Assembly (NCBI GenBank): GCA_017936985.1
Contig: JAGBEM010000019.1
Coordinates: forward strand, 1 to 22,826
DNA length: 22,826 nt
From: Oscillospiraceae bacterium
GTDB taxonomy: Bacteria > Bacillota_A > Clostridia > Oscillospirales > Oscillospiraceae
Direction of reading: 5' to 3'
This document shows, one piece after another, positions 10,772-18,887 of the stretch. The translations under genes and the position numbers were made by a program. Under the pieces are notes generated by a model that saw only the letters and a program-made list of their open reading frames with translations, did not search any database and was not told where the DNA came from. The first letter of the stretch is position 1. Each line of letters opens with the position of its first letter.

Positions 10772-10857
10772 AATGAATACCTCCATGAAATTTTTTCGAG
10801 CGCTTCACCGCTCATTCCATGGTATTCCGCTGCATCAAAAAGGTGCGGCAAAACTTT

Positions 10858-13101
10858 TTACCCTTCGATGATGTACAAATTGGAGCCGTAATCCAGCTGG
10901 GTGCGCTGATTGGCATCGTAGCCTGTTCCCCGGAAAGCCGGCAGCATCGGGATTCCTGCCGTCAGTGCACTGCCGGAGGCTGTGCCGGTATGCTCGCCAT
11001 CAGGCAGTGTAATGTGCTTATCTGCCGTACGCAGGATAAATCCGTTGGGGTTGAGCTCCACCGGCGCCACGTGTTTCACAAGATTTCCAAACTGGCCGAC
11101 ACGCAGTGCCTGGGGACGGCTGCGGAAGCTGTAGGTCGTATCCCTCTGCAAATCCTTCAGCCGCAGATACTCCCAGCCCGGTGCCGCCGGGCTGCAGCCG
11201 TGGAACACGCCCGCCAGCACAGTATTGCCGTCAGAGACCTGCCAGCCATTTTTCAGCCGGTAAAATGTGCCGAACTGGAATACCTTGCGGTACTTTTTAT
11301 ACAGCTCCGTTTGGGTCTTGATCTCCTTCTCCTCCACAGGCAGCAGGTGGTTTAAGTCCAGCTCATAGCCCAAACACCCAAAGAAAGACACATTGCCCCG
11401 GGTAGACAGAGGCGTTGCCCGCAAGGTCTGAGCATGGGGCGAGGCCGAAACATGGGCACCGAAGGTAGACTGGGGATACAGGTAGCTCAAGCCCTCTTGA
11501 ATGGTCAGCCGTTCAATGGGGTCTGTATCATCCGAGCACCAGACCTGGGGGCCATAACACAGCATACCCAAATCAAACCGGTTGCCGCCACTGGAGCAGC
11601 TTTCCAGCAAAACCTGGGGTCTGGGGTCAAAGATCCGCCGCAGTACATCGTATAGACCCAAAATGTAATCGTGGGCTTTTGCCCCCAAGGCAACACTGTG
11701 CCGATTCATATCCCACTTGACATAGGAAACCCCGGCGTTGTCCAGGATTCCTGTTACATTTTCTACGATATAGTCCCGAACTTCCGGCTTAGTCAGATCC
11801 AGCAGCAACTGATGCCTGCCCAAAATCGGCACAAATTCATCTGTCAGTGCCCAGTCCGGATGTGCGCGGTACAGATCGCTGTCCATATTCACCGATTCCG
11901 GCTCAAACCACAATCCAAACTCCATACCCATGGCATGGATCCGGTCGGAAAGGCCTTTGAGTCCCCCGGGCAGCTTCTTTTTGTTAACGGTATAGTCGCC
12001 CAAGCCAGCCTTGTCATCATTTCGCTTGCCGAACCAGCCGTCATCCAAGACAAACAGCTCGCAGCCAAGCTCTTTGGCTTTTTTCGCAAGACCCAGCAGG
12101 ATACGTTGATTGAAATCAAACATACACCCTTCCCAGTCGTTATACAGCACAGGCCGGGGTCTACCCTGCCAGTATTGGGGCACGATATGGTGGTTCACAA
12201 AATCATGCATCTGCCGGGACAGGCCGCCAAATCCTTGGTCCGACCAAGTCATAACTGCTTCCGGCGTTTCAAAGCACGCTCCGGGCTGCAATTCCTTTGC
12301 AAAATTGGATGGCGAGATACCCTGCACCACCCGGGTCAAGCCCTGGATCGATCGCTGAGCGGCGCCATAGTGATTGCCGGAGTACACCAGATTGAAGCCG
12401 TAGACCCGGCCTTCGTCTTCTGTGGCTTCCGGTTCAGATAGCAAAAACCCCGGATTATGACGGTTGGAGGAAAATCCGGTGACGCTTTCATTGACCACGC
12501 GGCTGTCCAAAACCGGCACTTTATGCTTGCGCATCTCCGCGATCCAGCTGCCGTCAAAGGTGGTCATGCAGTAATCTCCGGGCAGGTCCATCATGCTGCT
12601 CATAATTTTGTGGATCACCACAGGCCCTGAAGCTGTGTTTTCCAGCACCGTACGCCGGGTGATCGCCGTAGCAAACAGCGTAAAATACAGCTTTAGACGC
12701 AGGCCTGACTGCTCCATGGTGATCTCCAGCGTTTCCGCTTCGCCCTTCGCCTGGGGAAGCCCCTGCTTCATAGGTGCAATGCCATCCAGGATCTGATAGC
12801 CTGTGTACCGAAAATCTGTAGCTTTACCGGTTAGCTCTAACGGACTTTCCCGGTAGTCTCCCCGGCCACTGCCGCTCCAGGCAAGACTCATCACATCCGG
12901 GCAACTGCCGGTATCCTTGTCATCCAACAGAACGGATCCACCCCAGCCCAGACCACTGCGGTAAGTAAAGGCAGCGGCATCCGAAAGGGAAACCGGCGCA
13001 CCAAAATGCAGCTGCTCCAAAAGATGATGGGAATTGACCCGAAGCAGCAAAGAAACAGAGCCGTTATTCAGAAGAAACACACCATTTTCATGGATGATCA
13101 T
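10858..13101 (-). CDS. Alpha-galactosidase, GH36
   Basis: A 747-residue glycoside hydrolase of family 36, which releases terminal alpha-1,6-galactose from melibiose, raffinose, stachyose and galactomannan side chains. It has an N-terminal beta-sandwich (about 1-310), a catalytic TIM barrel and a C-terminal beta domain. Catalytic signatures are clear: ELFVLDDGWFGKRNDD at about 348-363; nucleophile Asp464 in KWDMNRH; LLESCSSGGNRFD at 498-510; and WCSDDTDPIERL at 521-532 with the acid/base aspartate. No signal peptide is visible, so it should act on imported sugars in the cytoplasm. The ATG follows GAGG by 9 nt. It is transcribed divergently from a GH13 alpha-glucosidase through back-to-back promoters, suggesting one saccharide-use locus, but no transporter or regulator gene is adjacent. 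Confidence 0.97.
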   Translation of the reverse strand: MIIHENGVFLLNNGSVSLLLRVNSHHLLEQLHFGAPVSLSDAAAFTYRSGLGWGGSVLLDDKDTGSCPDVMSLAWSGSGRGDYRESPLELTGKATDFRYTGYQILDGIAPMKQGLPQAKGEAETLEITMEQSGLRLKLYFTLFATAITRRTVLENTASGPVVIHKIMSSMMDLPGDYCMTTFDGSWIAEMRKHKVPVLDSRVVNESVTGFSSNRHNPGFLLSEPEATEDEGRVYGFNLVYSGNHYGAAQRSIQGLTRVVQGISPSNFAKELQPGACFETPEAVMTWSDQGFGGLSRQMHDFVNHHIVPQYWQGRPRPVLYNDWEGCMFDFNQRILLGLAKKAKELGCELFVLDDGWFGKRNDDKAGLGDYTVNKKKLPGGLKGLSDRIHAMGMEFGLWFEPESVNMDSDLYRAHPDWALTDEFVPILGRHQLLLDLTKPEVRDYIVENVTGILDNAGVSYVKWDMNRHSVALGAKAHDYILGLYDVLRRIFDPRPQVLLESCSSGGNRFDLGMLCYGPQVWCSDDTDPIERLTIQEGLSYLYPQSTFGAHVSASPHAQTLRATPLSTRGNVSFFGCLGYELDLNHLLPVEEKEIKTQTELYKKYRKVFQFGTFYRLKNGWQVSDGNTVLAGVFHGCSPAAPGWEYLRLKDLQRDTTYSFRSRPQALRVGQFGNLVKHVAPVELNPNGFILRTADKHITLPDGEHTGTASGSALTAGIPMLPAFRGTGYDANQRTQLDYGSNLYIIEG

Positions 13102-13120
13102 AGCACTTCACCTCAGTTTC

Positions 13121-13149
13121 ATTGTAACTTTTACCCTCCGGACTGTCAA
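13121..13149 (-). promoter_or_regulatory. Promoter of GH36 alpha-galactosidase
   Basis: On the minus strand, TTGACA (13149-13144), a 17-bp spacer and TACAAT (13126-13121). This is a near-consensus vegetative promoter with a short leader to the ATG at 13101. Confidence 0.85.
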
Positions 13150-13160
13150 TGAGATTTTTA

Positions 13161-13189
13161 ATGACATTCCCTGGCCCTTATGCTACAAT
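13161..13189 (+). promoter_or_regulatory. Promoter of GH13 alpha-glucosidase
   Basis: ATGACA (13161-13166), a 17-bp spacer and TACAAT (13184-13189). Its -35 box is only 11 bp from the -35 box of the divergent GH36 promoter, and TGTCA / TGACA form an inverted pair. AAGGAG at 13202-13207 precedes the ATG by 9 nt. Confidence 0.8.
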
Positions 13190-13216
13190 AAAAGAAAAAC
13201 TAAGGAGTGATCCTGC

Positions 13217-14863
13217 ATGGAACGAAACCGCTGGTATAAGGATATGGTATTTTATCAGATTTGGCCCCGGAGCTTTTGCGACGGCAACGGTGACGGCATG
13301 GGCGATCTGTGGGGTGTCTACGAAAAGCTGGACCACATCAAATCCTTAGGCTGCGACGGCATCTGGTTCTCCCCCATTTACCCCTCTCCCGGCGCAGACT
13401 GCGGCTATGATATTGCCGATTATATGGACATCGCCCCGGAGTTCGGTGGTATGGAAGCCTTCAAAAAGGTTCTGGACGGTGTGCACCAGCGGGGCATGAA
13501 GCTGTTAATGGACTTGGTGGTCAATCACACCAGCGACGAGCACGAATGGTTTCAGAAGAGCCGCAAGCGCATCGACCCTTACACCGACTATTATATCTGG
13601 CGGCCCGCCAAATCCGACGGCAAGCTCCCCAACAACTGGGACAGTAATTTTGAAGGCAAAGCCTGGACCTGGGATGAAGAACGGGGCGAATATTATCTGC
13701 ATCTGTTTGCCGTCAAGCAGCCGGATCTGAATATGGATAATCCTCTGGTTCGGGAAGAAGTAAAAAAGATCCTGCTCTTCTGGCTGGATATGGGCGTGGA
13801 CGGCTTCCGGGAAGATGTGATCACCTACATTTCCAAGCAGCCGGGGCTGCCGGACGATCACCTGTTCCCCATCTACAAAGGGATGCCCAAGTATAATCAC
13901 GGCCCCCATATTCACGAATATCTGGCAGAATTTAAGCAGGATGTGTTGGACCACTATGATTGCTTTACCGTAGCGGAAGCCCCCCTGGTATGGCCCAAGC
14001 AGGCGCTAAAGTACATCAACGAGCAGGATGGACAGATCGACACCATGATCCAGTTCCAGTGCCAGTGCGCGGACTGCCTGTTTACCGATTACATCCCCAC
14101 CAAGTTTTCCCTGCGACAGATGAAGCGGGCCTTTTCCAGCTGGCAGTACAAGCTGGAGGGCAAAGCTTGGAATATGCTGTATCTGGAAAACCACGATCAT
14201 CCCCGGATCGTATCCCGGTATGGCAGCGAAAAATTCCAGGCTGAAAGTGCCAAGGCATTGGCAGTATCCTACCTGTTCCAGAAGGGCACACCGTTCCTTT
14301 ATCAGGGGCAGGAGATCGGTATGACCACCTGGCGGCCGGAGTCTGTGGAAATGTACCGGGATGTGCAAACTATTTATAACTACCACCATTCTGCCCTGAA
14401 TAAATCTCCGGAGCAGCGGCTGCGCAGGCTGTGGCGCTCCTCCCGGGACGGTGCAAGATCTCCTGTGCAGTGGGACAGCACAGAAAATGCCGGTTTCACC
14501 ACCGGCACCCCTTGGATCGGTGTCAACCCCAATTACACCGAGATCAATGTGGAAAAGCAAAATGCCGATCCCGATTCGGTGCTGAATTTCTACCGCAAGG
14601 CCATCGCCCTGAGAAAGTCTCTGCCGGTGGTCAAAGAAGGCAGCTACAAGGAGCATTTCCCCCTGGACGGAAAACGCTACATCTACAGCCGGGAAATGGC
14701 CGGTCAAAAGCTGCTGATCCTCTGTTCTTTCAGCGAAAAACAAGAAAAGATCCGGATTCCGAAAGGCTTTGACCTGTCCAACGCCAAGCTTATCCTGCAA
14801 AACTACGAACATATCGATCCCAACACCCTCAAGCCCTACGAAGCAAGAGTGTACCTGTGGTAA
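13217..14863 (+). CDS. Alpha-glucosidase / oligo-1,6-glucosidase, GH13
   Basis: A 548-residue GH13 enzyme resembling subfamily 31 (oligo-1,6-glucosidase, trehalose-6-phosphate hydrolase and relatives), which hydrolyses short alpha-glucosides. Conserved regions: FYQIWPRSFCDGNGDGMGDL at residues 12-31; region I DLVVNHTS at 99-106; region II GVDGFREDV with nucleophile Asp200; region III TVAEAPLVW with acid/base Glu254; region IV ENHDHPR with Asp327. A C-terminal beta domain follows. No signal peptide is visible, so it should be cytoplasmic. Residue 199 is Glu (FRED) where many relatives have FRMD, and HDHPR replaces the commoner HDQPR or HDLPR; both could tune specificity, so the exact substrate is uncertain. 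It is divergent from the GH36 gene and ends at a strong terminator. Confidence 0.95.
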   Translation: MERNRWYKDMVFYQIWPRSFCDGNGDGMGDLWGVYEKLDHIKSLGCDGIWFSPIYPSPGADCGYDIADYMDIAPEFGGMEAFKKVLDGVHQRGMKLLMDLVVNHTSDEHEWFQKSRKRIDPYTDYYIWRPAKSDGKLPNNWDSNFEGKAWTWDEERGEYYLHLFAVKQPDLNMDNPLVREEVKKILLFWLDMGVDGFREDVITYISKQPGLPDDHLFPIYKGMPKYNHGPHIHEYLAEFKQDVLDHYDCFTVAEAPLVWPKQALKYINEQDGQIDTMIQFQCQCADCLFTDYIPTKFSLRQMKRAFSSWQYKLEGKAWNMLYLENHDHPRIVSRYGSEKFQAESAKALAVSYLFQKGTPFLYQGQEIGMTTWRPESVEMYRDVQTIYNYHHSALNKSPEQRLRRLWRSSRDGARSPVQWDSTENAGFTTGTPWIGVNPNYTEINVEKQNADPDSVLNFYRKAIALRKSLPVVKEGSYKEHFPLDGKRYIYSREMAGQKLLILCSFSEKQEKIRIPKGFDLSNAKLILQNYEHIDPNTLKPYEARVYLW

Positions 14864-14869
14864 CGGCAC

Positions 14870-14907
14870 AAGCCCTCGTTCCAAAATGGAACGAGGGCTT
14901 TATTTTT
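14870..14907 (+). terminator. Rho-independent terminator after GH13 gene
   Basis: A 13-bp perfect stem (14870-14882 with 14888-14900, AAGCCCTCGTTCC and its complement, loop AAAAT) followed by TATTTTT. It starts 6 nt after the stop codon. Confidence 0.93.
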
Positions 14908-14981
14908 CACAAAAACTTGATAATTTATTCACAATCCGGTTTTAGGATTACTCTTATAGACTATAATAAGGAAGTATCTTC

Positions 14982-15737
14982 GTGAAAAAGTTTTCGTATT
15001 TTCTGTACCGCATCATCAAGTTTTTTGTCTGGCTCTTCTACCCCAAGATTCAGGTGGAAGGCGTGGAAAATCTCCCGGCAGAGCCCTGCCTGATTGCAGG
15101 AAACCATACAAAAATGAACGGTCCTATCTCCTGCGAGCTGTACTTCCCGGGCAAACGCTATACCTGGTGTGCAGGACAGATGATGGATCTGAAAGAAGTT
15201 CCTGGCTACGCTTTTCAAGATTTCTGGTCTCACAAGCCCAAGTGGATCCGCTGGTATTATAAGCTTTTGTCTTATATCATCGCTCCCTTTTCCGTTTGCG
15301 TTTTCAACAACGCCGACACCATCGCAGTTTATCGGGACAGCCGCATTATTTCTACCTTTAAAAATACCGTAAAACGCCTGGGCGAGGGGGCCAATGTGGT
15401 AATTTTTCCGGAATGTGCAGAAAAGCACAACCATATCATCAATCAGTTCCAGGACAAATTCATAGACATCGCCCGGCTTTACTATAAAAAGACCGGCAAA
15501 GCGCTGCCCTTCGTTCCTTTGTATATTGCCCCCACGCTTAAGAAAATGTACATTGGCAAACCTACCTATTTTTGCCCCGATGCACCCATAGATGAAGAGC
15601 GGCTTCGTATCCGGGACTATCTGATGAGCCAAATCACAGAAATTGCCGAAGCACTGCCGCTGCATACCATTGTTCCCTACGACAACATACCGAAAAAGGA
15701 CTATCCCACCAACGCACGATCTGAGGTGTCTCAATGA
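14982..15737 (+). CDS. PlsC-like lysophospholipid/glycerol acyltransferase family protein (divergent active site)
   Basis: A 251-residue protein of the LPLAT/PlsC superfamily, which transfers acyl chains to lysophosphatidic acid and related acceptors at the membrane. A hydrophobic N-terminus (residues 5-20) precedes block I at AGNHTKMNGP. The motif is normally HX4D, but here His42 is followed at +5 by Gly47, so the catalytic-dyad aspartate is missing. Block II is YRDSR (117-121). Block III reads FPEC (142-145) rather than FPEG. The same NHxxMNGP pattern is, as I recall, shared by a clostridial clade, so it is probably not a random loss. The GTG start follows AAGGA by about 9 nt. A TATAAT lies at 14962-14967, but it is too close to the start to be the obvious promoter. 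The stop overlaps the next gene's start (ATGA). Confidence 0.85.
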   Translation: MKKFSYFLYRIIKFFVWLFYPKIQVEGVENLPAEPCLIAGNHTKMNGPISCELYFPGKRYTWCAGQMMDLKEVPGYAFQDFWSHKPKWIRWYYKLLSYIIAPFSVCVFNNADTIAVYRDSRIISTFKNTVKRLGEGANVVIFPECAEKHNHIINQFQDKFIDIARLYYKKTGKALPFVPLYIAPTLKKMYIGKPTYFCPDAPIDEERLRIRDYLMSQITEIAEALPLHTIVPYDNIPKKDYPTNARSEVSQ

Positions 15738-16405
15738 AAAAACCGGTAGTGGATTACCGTCAATTCCGCCTTTCCAGGCTGAATGATCCTCAATTTTCCC
15801 ATTTAAAACTGCTTCTGGGTTGGGTCGGTTATTTTGCTCTGTATTTTCTTACGGAGAATCTGATCCCCCGGGAAAACTGCTATGTTGTCCACAGTCCGTT
15901 GGACGACCTGATCCCCTTTTGTGAGTATTTCATCATTCCCTATGTGTTCTGGTATGGGTTGATCGTAGTTTCCCTGCTGTATTTTTTGCTTTACAATGTA
16001 GATTCCTTCAAAAAGCTACAGACCTACATCATCATCACCCAGGTCGCAGCCATGGCCATCTACATTATATTCCCCAACCGGCAGGATCTGCGTCCAACCG
16101 AATTTCCTCGGGAAAATATCTTTACAGAAATCATTTCCTGGCTCTACGCCTTTGACACCAGCACCAATGTGTGCCCCTCGCTGCACGTGGCATACTCCCT
16201 GGGAATCGCCTCCGTGTGGGTCAAAGAAAAAGGCGTCAGCCGCTGGTGGAAAGCCTTTGTTGTGGTGGCTGTGATCCTGATCTGCCTATCCACTGCCTTT
16301 ATCAAGCAGCACTCAATCGTCGATGCCTTTGCCGCACTGCCCATCTGCGCCGCTGCGGAACTGATTTTGTACCGGGATTACTACAACAAAAAACGACACC
16401 GTTAA
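15734..16405 (+). CDS. PAP2/Aur1-like membrane phosphatase
   Basis: A 223-residue integral membrane protein of the PAP2_3 (Aur1/inositolphosphotransferase-like) branch of the phosphatidic-acid phosphatase superfamily. These enzymes remove phosphate from, or exchange head groups on, lipid phosphates. Hydrophobic segments lie at about 28-44, 65-87, 97-113, 150-163, 173-188 and 198-212. The catalytic motifs are CPSLHVAYS with His151 and STAFIKQHSIVD with His193 and Asp197; RP at 120-121 may be the first motif. The ATG overlaps the stop of the acyltransferase gene by 4 nt, so the two are probably translated in a coupled way and may act on the same lipid intermediate. Substrate unknown. Confidence 0.88.
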   Translation: MKKPVVDYRQFRLSRLNDPQFSHLKLLLGWVGYFALYFLTENLIPRENCYVVHSPLDDLIPFCEYFIIPYVFWYGLIVVSLLYFLLYNVDSFKKLQTYIIITQVAAMAIYIIFPNRQDLRPTEFPRENIFTEIISWLYAFDTSTNVCPSLHVAYSLGIASVWVKEKGVSRWWKAFVVVAVILICLSTAFIKQHSIVDAFAALPICAAAELILYRDYYNKKRHR

Positions 16406-16419
16406 GGTGTCGTTTTTTT
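16388..16419. terminator. Bidirectional terminator containing two stop codons
   Basis: AAAAAACGACACC and GGTGTCGTTTTTT form a stem with loop GTTAA. The loop contains the TAA stop of the plus-strand PAP2 gene. The T/A tract on the right contains the stop (16420-16418) of the minus-strand desulfidase gene. One hairpin therefore ends both convergent genes. Confidence 0.9.
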
Positions 16420-17698
16420 ATTCTTCATTGAGCATGATTTTCAAAATGGTTTTATCCGTTTCCTTCATGCCTTCCCGGGCCAGGCGACCTACATTGCTCA
16501 CAGTGTTATCCACGCCCTTGGTCACGATGCCATCACCGCCAAAGAACTGCTGATGCTCCCAGAACATCTCACAGCCCAAAATGCCTGCATCCACTGCTGC
16601 AGCGATTTTCGCCGCGCAGGAGGGCTTTGCGCCGTCACAAATGGTGCCGGACAAAATCGCAATGGCATTGACCACAGTGTGAGCAACCGCATCCAGCCTT
16701 CCACCCTGCAGATAGGCAATGCCTGCACCGGCACCGCAGCCGGCGCTGATAGCACCGCAGTAGGCGCTGAGGCGGCCAATGCCGGTCTTCTGATGGATGG
16801 TCACCAGATCGCTCAATGTCACTGCCCGGAGCATTTCTTCTTCCGTTGCGCCCATAGCCTTGGCGTATACCGCAACCGGTACACTGGCGGTAATGCCCTG
16901 GTTGCCGCTGCCGGAAAGAATGATCACCGGCATTTCACAACCGCTCATACGGGCATCAGACCCTGCGGCGGCATATGCCGCCGCCTGTTTTGCCAACAGC
17001 TGTCCCTGCCGGGACAGAATCACACTGCCCACATTGGCACCCCAAGACCCCCGGATGCCCTCTTGTGCAATGGCCATATTGCACTGCACCTGCCGGCCTA
17101 CCAGTTCCCGTACATCCTCGATCTCCAGGCAATCGGCAAATTCCACGATCTTTTCGATGCTCAAGCAGGACTTGTCCGTCAAGTGATCCTCTGAAGATTC
17201 CTCCACAGGCAACGAGAGCAGCGTTTCCCCGTTTTTCTCCATGTACACCAAATTGGTATGATGGTTGACGATCCGCAGCCGCACCCGATCCTCTCCCCGG
17301 TGCAAAATCAGGTCGATGTCAAACACCAGATCCGACTGTGCAGGATGAATATCCACCCGGGCGGTTTCCAAAAAACGCTTCAGCTCTATCCGCTGGGCAT
17401 CGGTCACCTTGCTGATGACCTCCAGCTGTTTGTCCGCATCACCGGCGACAATACCTGCGCTGACAGCAGTCGCAATGCCACACAGGCCACCGGTATTGGG
17501 AACCACTACACTTTTTACATTTTTAATGATATTACCACTGACGAAAACCTCTACCCATTCCGGCTCTGCGCCCAAAAGCTGTCGGGCTTTTGCGCCGGCA
17601 TAGGCCAAAGCGATGGGTTCCGTGCAGCCCATTGCAGGCCGCAGCTCTTCCCGGAGGATATTTAAATATTGCTGATAGATCAGATCTGTTCTTTTCAC
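16418..17698 (-). CDS. cyuA: L-cysteine desulfidase family protein (UPF0597, CyuA/YhaM-like)
   Basis: A 426-residue member of the UPF0597 / serine dehydratase-alpha superfamily. Characterised members are L-cysteine desulfidases that use a [4Fe-4S] cluster to split cysteine into pyruvate, ammonia and sulfide. The iron-sulfur ligand candidates are visible: Cys25 in PAMGCTEPIA, Cys314/Cys321 in SAYCGAISAGCGAG and Cys354/Cys361 in TICDGAKPSC. Other signatures are VPNTGGLCGI (66-75) and the serine-dehydratase-like LSGSGNQGI (261-269). The product is cytoplasmic. The GTG start is supported by AAAGGAG 9 nt upstream. A relative acting on serine or another amino acid cannot be excluded. It has its own promoter with an inverted repeat at the -35 box and convergently faces the lipid cassette. 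Confidence 0.92.
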   Translation of the reverse strand: MKRTDLIYQQYLNILREELRPAMGCTEPIALAYAGAKARQLLGAEPEWVEVFVSGNIIKNVKSVVVPNTGGLCGIATAVSAGIVAGDADKQLEVISKVTDAQRIELKRFLETARVDIHPAQSDLVFDIDLILHRGEDRVRLRIVNHHTNLVYMEKNGETLLSLPVEESSEDHLTDKSCLSIEKIVEFADCLEIEDVRELVGRQVQCNMAIAQEGIRGSWGANVGSVILSRQGQLLAKQAAAYAAAGSDARMSGCEMPVIILSGSGNQGITASVPVAVYAKAMGATEEEMLRAVTLSDLVTIHQKTGIGRLSAYCGAISAGCGAGAGIAYLQGGRLDAVAHTVVNAIAILSGTICDGAKPSCAAKIAAAVDAGILGCEMFWEHQQFFGGDGIVTKGVDNTVSNVGRLAREGMKETDKTILKIMLNEE

Positions 17699-17729
17699 AG
17701 CAATGCGCTCCTTTTGTCGTATTATCTGG

Positions 17730-17758
17730 ATTATACCACTGATTTACAGAAATGTAAA
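17730..17758 (-). promoter_or_regulatory. Promoter of cysteine desulfidase gene
   Basis: On the minus strand, TTTACA (17758-17753), a 17-bp spacer ending in TGG and TATAAT (17735-17730). This is a consensus -10 with an extended TGn. Confidence 0.85.
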
Positions 17759-17759
17759 T
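17742..17759. promoter_or_regulatory. Inverted repeat overlapping the -35 box, possible operator
   Basis: ATTTACA-GAAA-TGTAAAT is a perfect 7-4-7 dyad whose right arm contains the -35 hexamer of the desulfidase promoter. A regulator bound here would compete with RNA polymerase. No candidate regulator gene is in the window. In E. coli the related cyuPA genes are controlled by an Lrp-family protein; whether that applies here is unknown. Confidence 0.5.
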
Positions 17760-17772
17760 AAAAACCCTCGCC

Positions 17773-17801
17773 TTGCAATCCTCCTGACGCTATGATAGAA
17801 T
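17773..17801 (+). promoter_or_regulatory. Promoter of VanY-type lipoprotein gene
   Basis: TTGCAA (17773-17778), a 17-bp spacer and TAGAAT (17796-17801). Transcription would begin near 17808, after the upstream ATG at 17792, which supports the start at 17837. Confidence 0.75.
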
Positions 17802-17836
17802 ATAAAAAACGACACATTTTGACAAGGAGGGCCTAT

Positions 17837-18796
17837 ATGCAAACCGGATGCCTGTTTTCTGTTATCAGCGTGTTTCTAATTGCTATGATGCTTTTCTGTC
17901 TGGTCGGCTGCGCTCCGCAAAACGATGCTCCCACTGAGCAGACAGGCACCACAGAGTCCTCTCTGTCCACAGAGTCCACAGGGTCCACGCAGTCTACCCA
18001 GTCTACCGATCCCCCTCCCAGCACGGAAGCGCCCACCGAGCCCAGAACCGGCTGGTATGAGGAAAACGGTGAAAAGTGGTATTATGACGAAAGCGGCGTT
18101 ATGCTCACCGGCTGGCAGGAGATCGACGGCCTCCAATACTACTTCCGGGAAGACGGAACGATGGCCCGGGGTAAGGTGGTCATTGACGGCGCAAACCACT
18201 TCTTTACCTCCACCGGACAGTCGATTCTATTGGTCAACCCCTGGAATCCGTTGCCGGAGGGTTACGAACCAGATCTGGTGGAAATGCCATCCTCCTTGAG
18301 CACCAGCGGAAACAACAAGGTAGACCGCAGCTGCTATGACGCGCTGATCCAGATGCTCACAGACTGCAATAAGGAATGCCCCAAGGCTTGTGCCGTTTCC
18401 TGCTTCCGTTCTTACGATTACCAGGTAAAGCTCTTTAACCGGAAGGTCAATTTCTATCTGGACAAGGGCTATGACAAAGCAGAAGCGCAGAAATTGGCGG
18501 CGGCCGTTGTTGCCGTACCCGGTACCAGTGAGCACCATACCGGTCTGGCGATAGATATTGTGGACACCCGTTCCTGGAGTCTGGAGGAAGAACAAGCCAA
18601 CCTGCCCGCCCAAAAATGGCTGATGGCCAATTCTTGGAAATATGGCTTTATTTTGCGTTATCCGGCAGACAAAACAGAGATTACCGGCATCATTTATGAG
18701 CCCTGGCACTATCGTTATGTAGGCAAAGAGGTTGCCGCTGAGCTTCATGAATCCGGCCAAACCCTGGAAGAATACATCGATTCTCTCACGAAATAA
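17837..18796 (+). CDS. VanY-type D-alanyl-D-alanine carboxypeptidase lipoprotein with cell-wall-binding repeats
   Basis: A 319-residue surface protein predicted to trim the terminal D-Ala from peptidoglycan stem peptides. The signal ends in lipobox LVGC (Cys25). A Ser/Thr/Pro-rich linker (about 30-70) follows, then two to three choline-binding-like repeats rich in Trp, Tyr and Gly (about 72-127: GWYEENGEKWYYDESG, then GWQEIDGLQYYFREDGTM, then GKVVIDGANHFF). The M15B/VanY catalytic domain comes last: CFRSYDYQ, then GTSEHHTGLAID (zinc ligands His233 and Asp240 of SxHxxGxAxD), then EPWHYRY (Glu288, His291). The start is the ATG 6 nt after AAGGAGG; an open upstream extension precedes the transcription start. 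Lipid anchoring combined with wall-binding repeats is unusual but coherent, tethering the enzyme between membrane and wall. A terminator follows at once. Confidence 0.93.
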   Translation: MQTGCLFSVISVFLIAMMLFCLVGCAPQNDAPTEQTGTTESSLSTESTGSTQSTQSTDPPPSTEAPTEPRTGWYEENGEKWYYDESGVMLTGWQEIDGLQYYFREDGTMARGKVVIDGANHFFTSTGQSILLVNPWNPLPEGYEPDLVEMPSSLSTSGNNKVDRSCYDALIQMLTDCNKECPKACAVSCFRSYDYQVKLFNRKVNFYLDKGYDKAEAQKLAAAVVAVPGTSEHHTGLAIDIVDTRSWSLEEEQANLPAQKWLMANSWKYGFILRYPADKTEITGIIYEPWHYRYVGKEVAAELHESGQTLEEYIDSLTK

Positions 18797-18799
18797 GCA

Positions 18800-18830
18800 A
18801 AGGCGCGTTGCTGGGCAACGCGCCTTTTTT
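18800..18830 (+). terminator. Rho-independent terminator after VanY-type gene
   Basis: An 11-bp perfect stem AGGCGCGTTGC / GCAACGCGCCT with loop TGG, followed by six T. Confidence 0.93.
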
Positions 18831-18887
18831 CAATATCTGTGGCATACTCTCAAGTCTTTTGCGGCACACTGTCATAGAGGTGATCAC

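Noticed and set aside
10785..10857. Terminator between the alpha-galactosidase and the cysteine-rich gene
   Set aside because: A GAGCG/CGCTC hairpin is present near 10798-10813, but on the minus strand it is followed by A rather than T residues, so it does not fit a rho-independent terminator for that direction.
14006..14884. 292-codon minus-strand open frame opposite the GH13 gene
   Set aside because: Shadow of the GH13 coding sequence; it also begins beyond the GH13 terminator with no promoter.
14962..14967. TATAAT as promoter of the acyltransferase gene
   Set aside because: It lies only 14 nt before the GTG and overlaps the ribosome binding site region, with no good -35 hexamer. Transcription from it would omit the ribosome binding site.
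17925..18036. Tandem DNA repeat (TCTACC/TCCACA words)
   Set aside because: It is explained by the Ser/Thr-rich linker of the VanY-type lipoprotein; repetition is at the amino-acid level.
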